Assembly (NCBI GenBank): GCA_020055645.1
Contig: CM034546.1
Coordinates: 94,054,001-94,118,000 of the forward strand
Reading direction: 5' to 3'
Length of the DNA stretch: 64,000 nt
Origin: Tomocerus qinae
Lineage: Eukaryota > Arthropoda > Collembola > Entomobryomorpha > Tomoceridae
A model generated the notes under the pieces. It was not told the DNA's origin and ran no database searches. It saw nothing but the letters and a program-made list of their open reading frames with translations. A program made the translations under genes and the position numbers. Each line of letters begins with the position of its first letter. The first letter of the stretch is position 1. This document shows, in pieces, positions 14,700 through 27,400 of this stretch.

Positions 14700-15775
14700 G
14701 GATCCGAGGTCCCGTTAGAGTATAACATTCTAGAATGCCATGTTAATCTGGGATACTCTGAGAAAGCCGTGAGTTGACGGGAGTGAAGTGAACTGAGGGC
14801 AGAGCAGGGCAAAGAATAGGAAGAATGATTTTATTTGATAAAGCTCGAAGAAACTCGAAGACGAGGCTCGTGAACTCAAACATTGAGTGAGAGAACCCTT
14901 TTTAGTTATCTCAACTGAACTGGAATAGAAATTACTCGGTGGGTTCGTATCCTTTGCACTTACAAAATGAAAAGAGGGCAAGAGAGACTCGTCAGATAGA
15001 GAGATGACAGTGTCACATTGTGATTATGCATTTAAAACTTCAAAAAGCATGAAAAATATTCCAAGGCTCTTGCGGAATGCCAAATGACAAGCAGAGTAGT
15101 AAGCCAGTATGTGGGAAAGGATGCTCTCTGCAATCAAGTCGAGTCACACATCCAACGTGTAGCTTTTCCATATCACCGTTCCTCCCACGTTAAACCTACT
15201 ACAACCGACCCTTCCATTCAGATCCATTGCAACTTAAAATATAAATCTACCCATTTACGTCTTTTAATAAGTAATATGATGCTGGAGTATGTATGCCATC
15301 CCAAGAGTCACAATCTCTATAGTGTACATGACCCCACTTGAGCTCCTCCGAAATATTGAAGATTTTTCTACTGAATACACTCTAGCATCGTATAAACTGC
15401 AAACTTCGCTCCATTTCGGGTTAAAACTCTATTGAATGTTTCTTTCTGCCTTTAGCTTTCATTTAACTTCCTGCCTTTCTCCTTTAGATAGCAATCTTAC
15501 ACTAGGTATACATAGCCACCCGTATCCAGGCCACTTGACTTGACTTTCCTTCAGATTGCAAGGCAAGAGAGTCAAAGAGCGGACGAGACAAGACTTCGTC
15601 TCTCCGAGTTCCCAGAGTCATTTGCGCGAAAGCAAAGATATTTGTGAAAACTTCAACTCTCCCAATGATTTTTCTTCCTCTACGTACTCTCTATGTAATT
15701 TGCTTCGTCTCATACACAGTTTACCAGGGAATTTGCAGACTTTGTTTGTTTGCCTACACTCTCTTTAGTTAAGCT
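14700..15775. other. GC-richer island, open frames on both strands
   Basis: This kilobase looks less AT-rich than its surroundings. It carries overlapping short open frames: 14,730-14,981 (-), Ser/Phe-rich; 15,084-15,341 (+); and 15,556-15,768 (+), which begins just after a TTCAG. None has a motif or family I recognise. It may be an unrecognised exon cluster, a non-coding RNA, a regulatory block or a decayed mobile element. Nothing distinguishes these by eye. Confidence 0.25.
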
Positions 15776-18700
15776 ACTAAAATGACATTTGGGTAGGGAA
15801 TTCTTACGTATAGAGAGTATACTAGCAATAGAAAACACTTTTCCTAGACATTGCCATACTTAGACTGTAGATTCTGTAAACTTCTGTATTAGTAGCTTTT
15901 GATACAAAATACTTTATTTACTCAGTAGAAACTTCAACTGATATCTCAAAACAATGCATTGACTGATATTTTAACGTGTTACCTTAAAAATATGCATTTC
16001 TAACTCCATTTCTTCAAGTTAACACAGTGAAATAACAGCAACAAAATGTACAATCTGCAAATTACTGGCGATACTGAAATTAAACCTGTTATTTTCTTGT
16101 AGCTGTAGTGTAATCATAATTTGTAGACACATTTTTTTCAGTTTTTTAGTTGTTTTCTAGCTAATTAAATATTTGTACATACTACACGAAAGCATATCAA
16201 AAGTTTACTTGATCTTCTTAGATGCTGCTAGCATTCTTTTAGATCCAAGTGGTCTTTGTTCGCTTGGTTCTCTATTATACATTTCTCTACATGAGTTTAA
16301 TATGAATGCAATTGGAATGTATTTGTTAAGCAGTGAGTGTGTATAATATAGGTGCACGTAATACTCAGCTTAACAATTGCTATCTGTACTTGTGTTGGGA
16401 AATGTTGTGGGTGGATTGACTGTAGCTAAATGCTAACCAGTAATACATTAATAACATTATGTTATACAGAATAGTGTGTGTAGAGATATAAAGTTGAATT
16501 GCCTAGGACATACCTATGTGCTACAAACATTAGCTGACTATAGTCAACGTGTTATTTTCCTCCTTCTTCCTTTCCATTCCATGAGAAGAAGGGTGAAGGC
16601 TGATGCAAGTTTTTAATTGAGTTTTAAGACGGGAGTAAATCCCAGGCTTAATTTCCGCGTAGTCAACACAAGGCAAGTTAGTACACGCTCTATTCTGACA
16701 TACACTCCTGCAATTTTTCTTTAATGTTAGAACATCATGCGAAGTTGCAAAGTATACCTGAACACTACTATACTACTGGCATGTACATATAGCTATAGTT
16801 TTACCTCTATCTCTTTCGTTCACTTGTACTTTTTTCTTACTACTACTACTACATTAGATTTACATTCAAATTTAGGAGTTTGGGGAGGGAAAAAATACTT
16901 TTAACACGTTTCTAGTCAGTTTAAGTTTTAAATTGTGTTGAATATAACTCCTATATTAGATCTATATTATAGTGTACGTTTTCTACTCAGTCAGGTAAAG
17001 TCAGTTGAGTCAGTCGGGTGAAGATGAATGCGTTATGTTTGCTATTATATCGGTGTACTAAAATAAAAGATATCCAGCCAACATTATTAAGGTTGGCTAT
17101 TGGTTATTATTGAAAAATATTAGTTAGGTGAGTTTAATGCTGTCAGTTTAGGTAGAAAAAATCAATGTAAACCTACAATTTGCTGTTATCATAGAGGAAA
17201 TGGGTTTAATTCCTTATTCCTTTGTCCCTACTTAACATAGAATGCTCAGTCTTCCATTGTAAGCACTTGTGATTTCTGGCTGAATTTCACTCATTGTCAG
17301 TTATAATGAGACAGGCATAACATGTTCATTGTAAGGTGTAATTAATTATGAGATATTTACTTATTGCTCAAAATCCAGGTGATATTTCCCCATGTTTCCT
17401 AGTTCCTTGCAAAAACAGATATGTTTTTGTCGGCAATAATTGCAATTATTGTTATGTGCGAGGTAATGATCATAAAGCGCGGTTACCCACATATAATTAT
17501 CCATTAAATACACTTAATTAACTATTCTAGTTGGCTTTTATTATTCAAGGAGCCTCAAGGAGGTGTGTTCTACTTTTATCTTTCACTGATCTGTTTACAA
17601 ACAACAGACAGATATTTGTGTTAACTATTATTATATTACGCACAATCTTATTTTGAAAAGTTTGGCAATTGAAAAGATTCGCGTTAATTGAATGGATTAT
17701 ACGAACAACCAGCAAACTCAGATCTTAGATAAATTTATGAAAAATCTCTCTTGACAACAAAACTTATTTTGAAAGAGCAGAGACCCGAAAGCCGATATGC
17801 ATTCTATCGCAAACCCCAATTTATGCAGTTGGCCTTAGAAGTCGATTTCGAAGATGGCAAGGATGTCATACATCCATAATATGTATAAATGGCCTAAAAA
17901 TCACATCGATTTTATTTTGGTATTTGGGGAAATTTGGCATTTGCCCCCTATGCCCCCCAACTTTGTTTTTAGTCCTATTGTTCGTTCAGAAAAATTGGAA
18001 AGTTCAAAATCTGAAAGGTTTTTTGGATATTTAAATGTTACCATGCTTATTTAGATTTTTGTCTTCAGTGAAATAAAATTTACCATTAAGGTTCAAGGGT
18101 GGTTCAAAATACGGGGAAATTCAACCAGGGGCAGGTAATGGGGAAGTATCTATGGCTACGATTTAAAATACACAGAGCCATAGAAATTTACTCTATGACA
18201 ATACAGCAAAATGAATAGAGCATAAAAGTGACGATTTTTTTGGGAAACTTGGATCTAGTCCGTGAATATTGGTCGTAGAAAGACGAAGTTGGTCTCTAAA
18301 AACGCAGAAAATGTCAATTTATAGCAGCTTGGACTACATCTGTAAGTTACAAGGCCCGATGGTGTTCGAAGCTATAGTTATAGACGTTTGAAATTTACAT
18401 ATTTAACATTAGTGAGATGGGAAATTTCTAATAAAAACCTTCCTTTCCTTTCAACCCTTTTCCTATCGCGTCCGTTTCTTTCAGTTGTTTAGACCATTGT
18501 GCATGTTATAAAGAAAATATTCTCCACTTTTGCTCTATTCCCTTAATATTATTAGAACCTCTTTGGTTTCCAACAACATAGCGTTTATGCTTCTTGGAGG
18601 AAACAGAGGAGGAAACGAGATCCCGCTGCCTTAATTATGCCTGCAAAAATAAAATTTAATTTCCAGAGGGGACTGATAATTTTTTGTTCAGTTTTGTTCG

Positions 18701-21700
18701 GCTGGATAAATCACCAAGTGATTTCGGGTGTTTTATTTGTTTGTTGTCAAGGATTAAATCATTAAAAAATTTTCCTAATTTATCTACGATTTGAGTTTGC
18801 TGGTCATTCGTATAGCCCATTCAATTGTCTGAGCATCAATTGAGAAATGCAATTGATTAATAAATTAACATTTTATTGTCTAGAAAGTTACGTCTTCATT
18901 AAGGCCATTCGGAGCATGAATATGATCAATTTGGTGCAAATTACAAAAGAATATTTCACGATTGCAGCAGTTGACAACTAAATCATAGATCTCTAGCCAC
19001 CTGTACTTTTATTATTATTGTAATGGATTCATCTTTATTATAAAACATGAATACTTATCTATGTAGGAGAGGAATCAGGCAGTTTGATTTCGCCATTTTC
19101 TGTCTTCGAGTTTCCTTTGATGTGCATAGCATTAACTTTGTCGTGTGCCTTGGTCATGCGATGAGCTTCTGCCTCTAGACAAAAAATGAAATGCTGTATT
19201 TCTTTTTGCATCTAATATTTGAATGTATCTGCTACCTTATTTACATAAGTTAGTTATACTTTATGCACCAAGGTACACATGGACAAAGTGTTACGTATTA
19301 TATGACACTGGTTTTTTGCACTGCTTACTGTTTAACTTCATTGCAGCATTTTTACTCTCACTTATTGTATACTTTTATTAATACAGAGCTGCTTACGTAT
19401 ACAAATGGATTGTAGATGATTGTAGTCTCTAGGCCTACTTAAATATGCAAGAGTACCTTGTTAGTAAAACTGTTAAGTGTATACCCAAAGCATAAGCATA
19501 GCATTGCATATTATTGTTGTCTAAAATCTACAGCATGTATTTACGTTGATTAGATAGACTGTCGTAATAATGATAGTTGAGTATGCTGTGTTTCCATATA
19601 GCCACAGAGTGGCATAGAATTTCTTAAAAATCACTGCCGCTTCCTACACAGCAATAGTAATGTCTTCACTTCTTGCTCCCACGAGTAATTCCTATAACAA
19701 ACATACCATTTATTCGTGGCAATCAATATTCTCCTTAGGTATTGTGTCTGGCTCATTACCTGCAGCTGTAATGTGCTACTTGAGGTGTTACGTATCTAAT
19801 GATCTGATAAGATTTTATCCTTTTTATGAAATACAGGTAATTTATATGCATTTATTATTGCATAAAATCTTGGTTTCGTACATACCGAAAGATAGTACAG
19901 ATAGATAAATTTTAAACAGCACAATTACAATTAAGTAGGTTCTCTTCCCTCCCAGATTACAGTGATTTACAAAATGTGAAAATGTAGGTACATCAAGCTG
20001 GCTATTATCATACCTTAACGATAATTTCATCCTTTTAGAAAAAACAATGCATAATCTAGGATGTTGAATGTGTAATCGAACATTTTAAATTGGGATAAGA
20101 CTTATGATCATTTTTATTTATGTTGATGGAGGATCCATTTGCACTTGACCTTGCTTTGTGATTTATTTCGATAATTTTGTGCAGAATAAAGTTGTTTGAA
20201 GTGCAACCCAATGATTTCCCATTGGCTTGGCTGCATTTCATCTGCATTTGTATTTCGACCACAATTGTTCGTACAATGTTAAGGTCCGCAGTACTTTGAG
20301 TGTAAGGTACATAGCACTATAAGTACTTTTACTTACTCTCCAAATGCATTATAGATCAAGAGTAAATCAAACTGTATCATTCATGCGTAGGCACTGCAGT
20401 CAGTTGGGGAATTCAGGCAGCGTACAGAAACTAGAAGCTCAGACATATCAGTCTACCTTCTACTTACTGTGTCCAATAGACTCTGATGTGTCGTAGTATT
20501 TCGTTGTGTAGTAGTATGTAAGATGAAAAGTGCACAAAAACAGTTCTGCTGCGGATTCCTCTTCCCTTCGTTCTTGCTTGCTCCAAGCAACGTGCTCAGA
20601 AAATCAACGAGCTAAATTTACATTTACTTTTGTACCATATCCATGCGAACTGACAAAAGAGTGAAACAAAGACGATGTGTAGTCTGCTAGGGGTGAATCG
20701 ATGAGATTTCTGAGAATGCTGGCTATCTCTCATCAGCTTTTTGATAAAAAGGGGTCTATACAGTATGCAGGATGTGCAGTCGTATACACTACATAAGCCA
20801 TCTACCATATATCTTAATACAGCTTTGGCTATGTGCATACGTGGTTTTTGGCCATAAATTCCAATATAGTAGGTGAGAATAACTATCATTTTCACTTTTT
20901 ACAGAAACCTTCTAATCATTCACTGATGTCTGCTTCAAACTTCCTTATTTTATTTTAATGTTTTACATGATCCCTACAAGAAATGTACAACGCATTCTCA
21001 GAGGCATTATTTGCATTACGTAAATAGCCAGAGATCAAACATTTATAAATCACTACATATTTTTGTACCAGTTGTATGCAGAAGGCGGAGTATTAGCTAA
21101 TATACAAGTAGGTACTATGTATGCAAAGAATGTGTGCATATGTACACGAGAAGTTTATTCAAACAATAAATAGTATAAATCATTCACTTTCAATATTTTT
21201 ACCGTTGGAAATGTATCCTGATGTATTATTATGCTACAGAGGACACACTTCAGTTGCGTATATATTGTACGTATCCCTTTCGTCGACATATATTATTACC
21301 ATAATAATGTTCTCCTATGCAGTAACGGTTTCATTGCACGATATGAGCACTATGGTTGTCCGAATTGAAAGGTATTGCAAATTATACATGTACAAAGCAG
21401 TTGGAATGTCATAACTCATAATGCATAATTATGAGATAAATAATAGCCAATAATTCATAACATCTGATCCGGCATCTGTATTGTGGTAAGTACTTCATTA
21501 GCAGCTCAATTTAAGTAAGAAATAATAAATGAATGATTGATCTCCAGAAAATAAAAGTCAACGCAAACAATAGAAATGGATATTTTTCTTCAGCTCAGGG
21601 GTATCAATAAAACAAAAGCTATGCGTTTTGACTGATGACAACTCTGTGATAGATATTTTTTGACCTCATGATTAACATAAATAAATACATGAATTTATAA

Positions 21701-23889
21701 CATGATCTGTATGTAAAACGTTTATGAATAATAATGATGCTGATCAGACTTCTAAATGTCTATGTTCATCTAGTTCCAGTACAAAATAATTAGATTCAAT
21801 TACTTTGCATTAGTGTACTAATAGTTTGAATTTGTATTCATGAATTGTATATTTTAGAGTATTTCTGCCATTTATATTTGCATAACTTCAATAATTGTCT
21901 GCTGAACTGGTCTTTGCGAGGCAAACCTACAAATAAGGAACTTTGACAAGGCTAAGGACAATAAAATGTTCATTGTTTTTATCTGATCTCCATCTTTTAC
22001 ATTAGTTAAAATCTTTAGATGAAGAATCTCAATAAATCTGCTTTTTACATAGTTTCGCAAAATGGAAATGGTGTGATTGTGTTTTTTAAGTATAACAATG
22101 ATATTCATGCATGCACACACACCACATGTTTCAACATGTTTATGCTTTACACTTCAATCGTCTAAGTACATGGCAAAAATACAAAATAATTTTTTATGTT
22201 TTACTAATGCAGGACCTCCCTGCTGTGAATCGTTCACTTTATCTAAAGCAACTAATGAATATTAAAAATAGCTAGATGTTCATTTAATAATATTGTTTCA
22301 ACGTGATTGTTTGAAATTGTGGTTTAAAGTTACATTTGGAGAGTCTGGTCCCCGAAGCAAGAGTGAAACAACGCAAATAACTCTGCATAACAAACACTAT
22401 GTCATTTATGATCTCCATATCCTCTCACGAAAGTTTACTCGCATAGATGCTTCCGCATAGCCTTCAGCAGGACAAATTGTAGTTAGTACTAAGTTTAGCA
22501 AAAATAACCACACAGGAAGGTAAACATACAAGCCAAACATACATATGTACCGTTCGCATGTAGATCCACGCATTAAACTTGTATGCGATACTGCTCATAC
22601 ACCATATCTACGAAAAGCTCAGGATTGTGCTGCGTCATCGATTATATATAAATAAGTGAACTTCTTCGAATGCTATAGTATTTGCACGTTTCGCAGAAGT
22701 TTTTCACTACCAAAACATTTCGGAGAAGTTCAATGATTCGGCACAACATTAGCAATGGTTTAAATACCTAGACATATCGATCTAAATGTGGCCGTTTAAC
22801 GTGAACGTAATTCTAAAGGAATAGCTTAACAAAGTTTGCACTAATGTAGTAATGAATTGTTTAAGAGAAATTTTGATTGCATTTAATATGTGTATGACAT
22901 AATCCACTTCCTCTGTAAGTAGAAATTCCATTACCAACTTATCAAAAAATGATACAGTAATACAAAGTACATGATGCAAAGGGAACAATTTAGGTAGTGC
23001 AATGATGTAAATTTTTGCCATAAACAGGTATGCAAGTGACACGTCTTATTAAGCAAATGGTATCTACCCGCGTGTACTGACTTGTTTCTACATTGAGATT
23101 TGGCAGGAATGTGACATTAAATGCACACTTTTTGTCTCATTGTCAGTAGTTAGAAAGTCTATGTTCACAAAACTATTGTTTGTTGTTAACTAAATTGCAG
23201 GTACATGTAGGGAATGAATACATGATGGACGTGACAGGAGATTTGTCTGGTTATTAATTTTAGGAAGTAGAGGTACAATAGTACTGCGACAAGGATATAG
23301 CTTTTTATTATTTAGTAGCTTAACGGCTAAAGCAGTCATATATTATTCACCTGTTTCAAGAGGAAACCAGAATGGAGACGAAACAATATTTAATTAAGCA
23401 ACTAACCTCACTGGCATTGGCATTGGCACGTGTAAGAATACTAAGAAGGCTTAACAGGAGAACAGTTAGGACTTAAGAACACCGTTTATATTGCTTCAAG
23501 TAACCATTTAGTTTCGACAGCTTTACAATTATCGTTTTCTCAAACTGTTACTCATAAGCATTTGCATTCATTTAGTGCTATTTTAGGTCGAACTGAATTA
23601 CATTACATTTGGCCAATTTTATCTAATTGTAAGATAGAACGATTTATTCTTATTTTACAAAATTTTCATCGGTGCTTTTAAATTGAAATTAAAATGACGC
23701 TTGTTTAGTAGTCCACAGTCTACACACAGTATGATACCTATACAGTAGCGCTTGGCAGTATTTGTTATGATTATCTATTGAAGATTACGTTTATTGCTGC
23801 AGTATAAGCACTGAAAAAATGTACATATAGAATAGCGGACTAATGTAAGGCAGAGGATTTACATATTAAAATTGGTGTAATAGAAGTTT
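15776..23889. other. gene-poor AT-rich stretch
   Basis: No supported gene. A slightly GC-richer patch at about 17,780-18,050 contains a 66-codon plus-strand frame with no recognisable domain. A frame at 19,660-19,908 (+) includes a hydrophobic segment and ends an exon-like stretch (...FYEIQ) at a GTAATT donor, but it has no homology I can name. The rest shows no organised repeats or RNA genes. Confidence 0.35.
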
Positions 23890-24424
23890 CATTGTTATAA
23901 AGTAGATTTAGTCAACGTCAACATTAAGTACTTCTGGTGAATAAAAGGCGACACAGTAAATGACAGAAAAAATGAAGCCGTTTGAGATAGCGTGGTTCGT
24001 ATGGTGTCTCCGACCTTGTTCCGTCTCAGGCTGTACTCGTGCCTCCACTTAATATCAATATTACATTTCAAATACTGGCCATAAAAGTAAACAATGGTCA
24101 TATACACAAGTATATAGGAAACATGAGACAAAAACAAAGATAAAGCATATAGCACATTAGCGGACGAGCCAACAAAGAAAAGGCCGCTATGTAGCATAAT
24201 GTAGTTCAATGCGGAATGATAGCGAGTATAAGTATTGCAGAAAAGTCCTTATTTCTGCACAGCAAACAGGAAGCGGTAGCAAATTGCCGGGTATTCCAGC
24301 AAAGCTTAGAAAGAAAAATATGCGAGGCTATAAGTCAGCATCATATCGTAGGAAACTGTTAAGGAGGCTCCTCTCGGAGAGTTGGACTCTCATATATCAA
24401 ATTAGTGAGAAGCGTCTTCCCTGA
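23890..24424. other. opposed short ORFs, unrecognised
   Basis: A minus-strand frame (24,209-23,895, 104 codons, TTG start) is strongly hydrophobic in its first half (GLFFVGSSANVLYALSLF and following), enough for one or two membrane spans. Abutting it on the plus strand is a very basic 71-codon frame (24,209-24,424, ATG start) with RRKLLRRLL near its end. Neither belongs to a family I recognise. No convincing splice partners were found. They could be chance frames in a GC-richer patch or fragments of a receptor-like gene. Confidence 0.2.
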
Positions 24425-27400
24425 TTTTTTGTGTTATTGCCAATAAGTCAGAATTAGTTTTTTCCCTTGGTCAAAATAGGAAAAGTAATCAAGAGGGACT
24501 TCGGCTGCTAGTAACGGCTATGAAATGGATTGCTTGGGAAATTACAGTTGATAGACAAAATACCAGAGTTTAGTTGCAAAGGTATTATCTTCTCGTTCCA
24601 TTGCCCATTACTAATGTATTGTTTTCTATCGGAGCATCATTGCACTACTTGGCGTGCCTTTCCTTGTCGAAATCTAAACGGGAGCAAACAAACATAAATT
24701 AAAGCAAGACAACGAGATGCATACACTTAGCTATGTTTATCTTTGTGTATATTTCCAGCACAGCCTACATTCTCGAGCTCAAATTACTGTTTTAATGTAT
24801 AACAATAAGAAGATAAAAACTGCTGTAAATACCATAGAACTCAATTCTAGAGGATAAATAGTATATCTTTACGTGCATAAAAGACATTTGTACTGTTTAT
24901 CTGCGGTATATAGTATTCTCATGAAGTTATTCGATCAGAGTTCAGTCTAGATAATATGTAGCATTAGGTTAGAAAAACAGAAACTATAAGGTAATCAGCT
25001 AGAACAATTGCTCTTCCTTGCCACTAAAGATAAGAAATGATATCGTCAAGTTGAACATAGTCCATTACACTTACTGACAAATGTTTAGGCAATCCATTCT
25101 GAGTGAGAGTTGGCTACTTTGGCTTCTATGTAATGTACCTCTAATACTACACATAAATATAATCATATGGATTGCAGTTGTTTATGAGAGACAATTTGCA
25201 GATAAAGTATAGCAAATCTTGTGGAATGGGATGATATGTAGAGTGACGTGTGTGAAATGATGTAAAAGTTCTCAAACATCCACATATCCTCTAGCCATAC
25301 AAAATAGGTAGTCGAATTAATTTCGTTTGGATGATAGTGCCTGAAAGTATTCATTTGTGGTTATCTAGGTGGAAGCGTTTATTCAGTCTCTCTAGCTGAG
25401 CTATTGAGTCGGAATAAGTAGCATTTGAATTTCAGCAAGTTGTTTTGTTAAAAATTATTGGTATGCATTGCTACAGGAGGCAAACAACCATTATGATTGG
25501 GATGAAGACAGGATGTCGTCGTATGAATTCACTTTCCATTTAATTACTAAACCTGATCTGCAGTTCGCACAGTCCAAACAAGACGCAGAGGGAAACGTCC
25601 AGAAAAAATCACACAATGTCCATTTTGAGTTTTGTAAAGAGTATACCATAAACTACTGAAGAAGCGACATTTTGAACAAAAGACATACCACATGGTAACA
25701 AATACCAATTGAGTTAAGAAGAGATTTCACATTCTCTTGTCATTTGTAATGCAATTTGATTAATCTTGTTTTGTCTCTTCTGTCCATCGAGGATGAGAAC
25801 TTTGAGTGACTTACAGTTTGTCAGTTCATACATAATAAGTAACGTTCACCAAAGCAAGAGAGTATTCAATATTCTCATCACATAACACCAAAGTCTTTTA
25901 TAGAGACTTTCTTTTGATAAACTATCAGTTTGACTTAATCATTATGTAAAGAATTCATAATAATGAACTTTGCCAGCTTTCTTTAGTAATAAAAAAATAC
26001 TAGTGCAGTGCAGTGTAACTTACGACAATAAAATGGGAAATTCGCATAGTAAAATTATAAATGCGGATATTATGCGAATTTTTACAGCTATGCACCACTA
26101 GTAGCACAGATTCATGTAATATGATTTTAATGTAACGAAGAATTGTAGTAAAAACGAGTTAGGACATTATTTGGATGGAACTAAGGCTTATCTCAGTCTG
26201 GTTCATTCAGAAATACAGACTAATAGTGCATTTATTGTGTTGTGAGTCATTACTCCTAAATTATAATTGGCGAGTGTCCAGTCCTTTTGCACTATAGTAC
26301 GGAGTAAATGTAAATCTAAGTGATTAGGGAGATGGTGAGAGCCGAATGTTGCTTTGGTACACTAACTCATGATATAAAATGGTCTACTCCGCCTAAAGCA
26401 TGTTGTAATGCCTAGACTAGCCAGGATACTTCTTGTAGCAAGCGAACAAACGTTATCAAATGTTTTACATGCAATTTTCTCATGACATTAACTTACGATT
26501 AAAATGAATTGCTGTCTATTTTATCGCTAATACACCCAGCGATGAGATGTAATCGGGCAGTGGAAGGGGAAGAGTTAAGGAAACGTGTGCACAATAGTAA
26601 TAGCTAATTTATACATACAAACTAAAATGGAATTAAACAAAACTCTTCATGCTCATTTTGTAGTAGCATTATAAAATAGAAATTTTAATTTGATTTAAAG
26701 TTCTATGACCTTAAGTACCTAACTGACATGGTCTACAGTCTAGACTAGTAGACATCTAGCTCTGCTAACAATCAATTTGCTCTGAGACTTACTGCGATAA
26801 GTTAATCGACTGTTCTTTATTGTAGTTTGGTATAAATAGATTATCATTTGCTTATCGTCACGCATTATTAACTAACCCCATATATTAATCGATTCAAGTT
26901 AAGTTGGTTCTAATAACTTATACTAGACAATTTTAAGGAAAATGATGCTGTCCATCCACGTAGTAATAAAAACCGAAGTGGTTGAGTTATCTAGTAGCCA
27001 ACAAAATTGTTCATGATTTTTGCAGAGAGTGTTAGATTTATGCTAATAGAAAACGCTATCGACCTGACTGATAAATTAAAATTAATACCAAGCAGTAACC
27101 TACAAGATCTGAATCTATAATGGTTGAACAGTTTTACTAGACGTAACAATAAATTACCGACATGATAATTTATAAATCCTATTAATTGTGCTCTAATGGT
27201 TTTCACTTCTCAGCTACAAAATGGTGCACATTTTGCAGAGTAGTTAATCAAAGATGAAACAGCCATATAATAAAGCTTAAATGCCTAAAAGTATAATGTA
27301 GAAATAATATTTGTATCACTGCTACTTACACATACGACAACCAGTCTGTATTCGTAGATAATATTACCATTGATTAATTCTAAAAATAAACTTACGCCAT

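Noticed and set aside
19660-19908. Plus-strand ORF with a hydrophobic segment as a possible anchor exon of the STELLO-like protein
   Set aside because: Its donor (GTAATT, phase 0) does not match the phase-2 acceptor at 29,706, and the acceptor side is unclear.
25478-25659. Exon-like frame after a TTGCTACAG acceptor
   Set aside because: Hydrophilic and plausible, but it ends at a stop with no recognisable family and no partner exon of matching phase.
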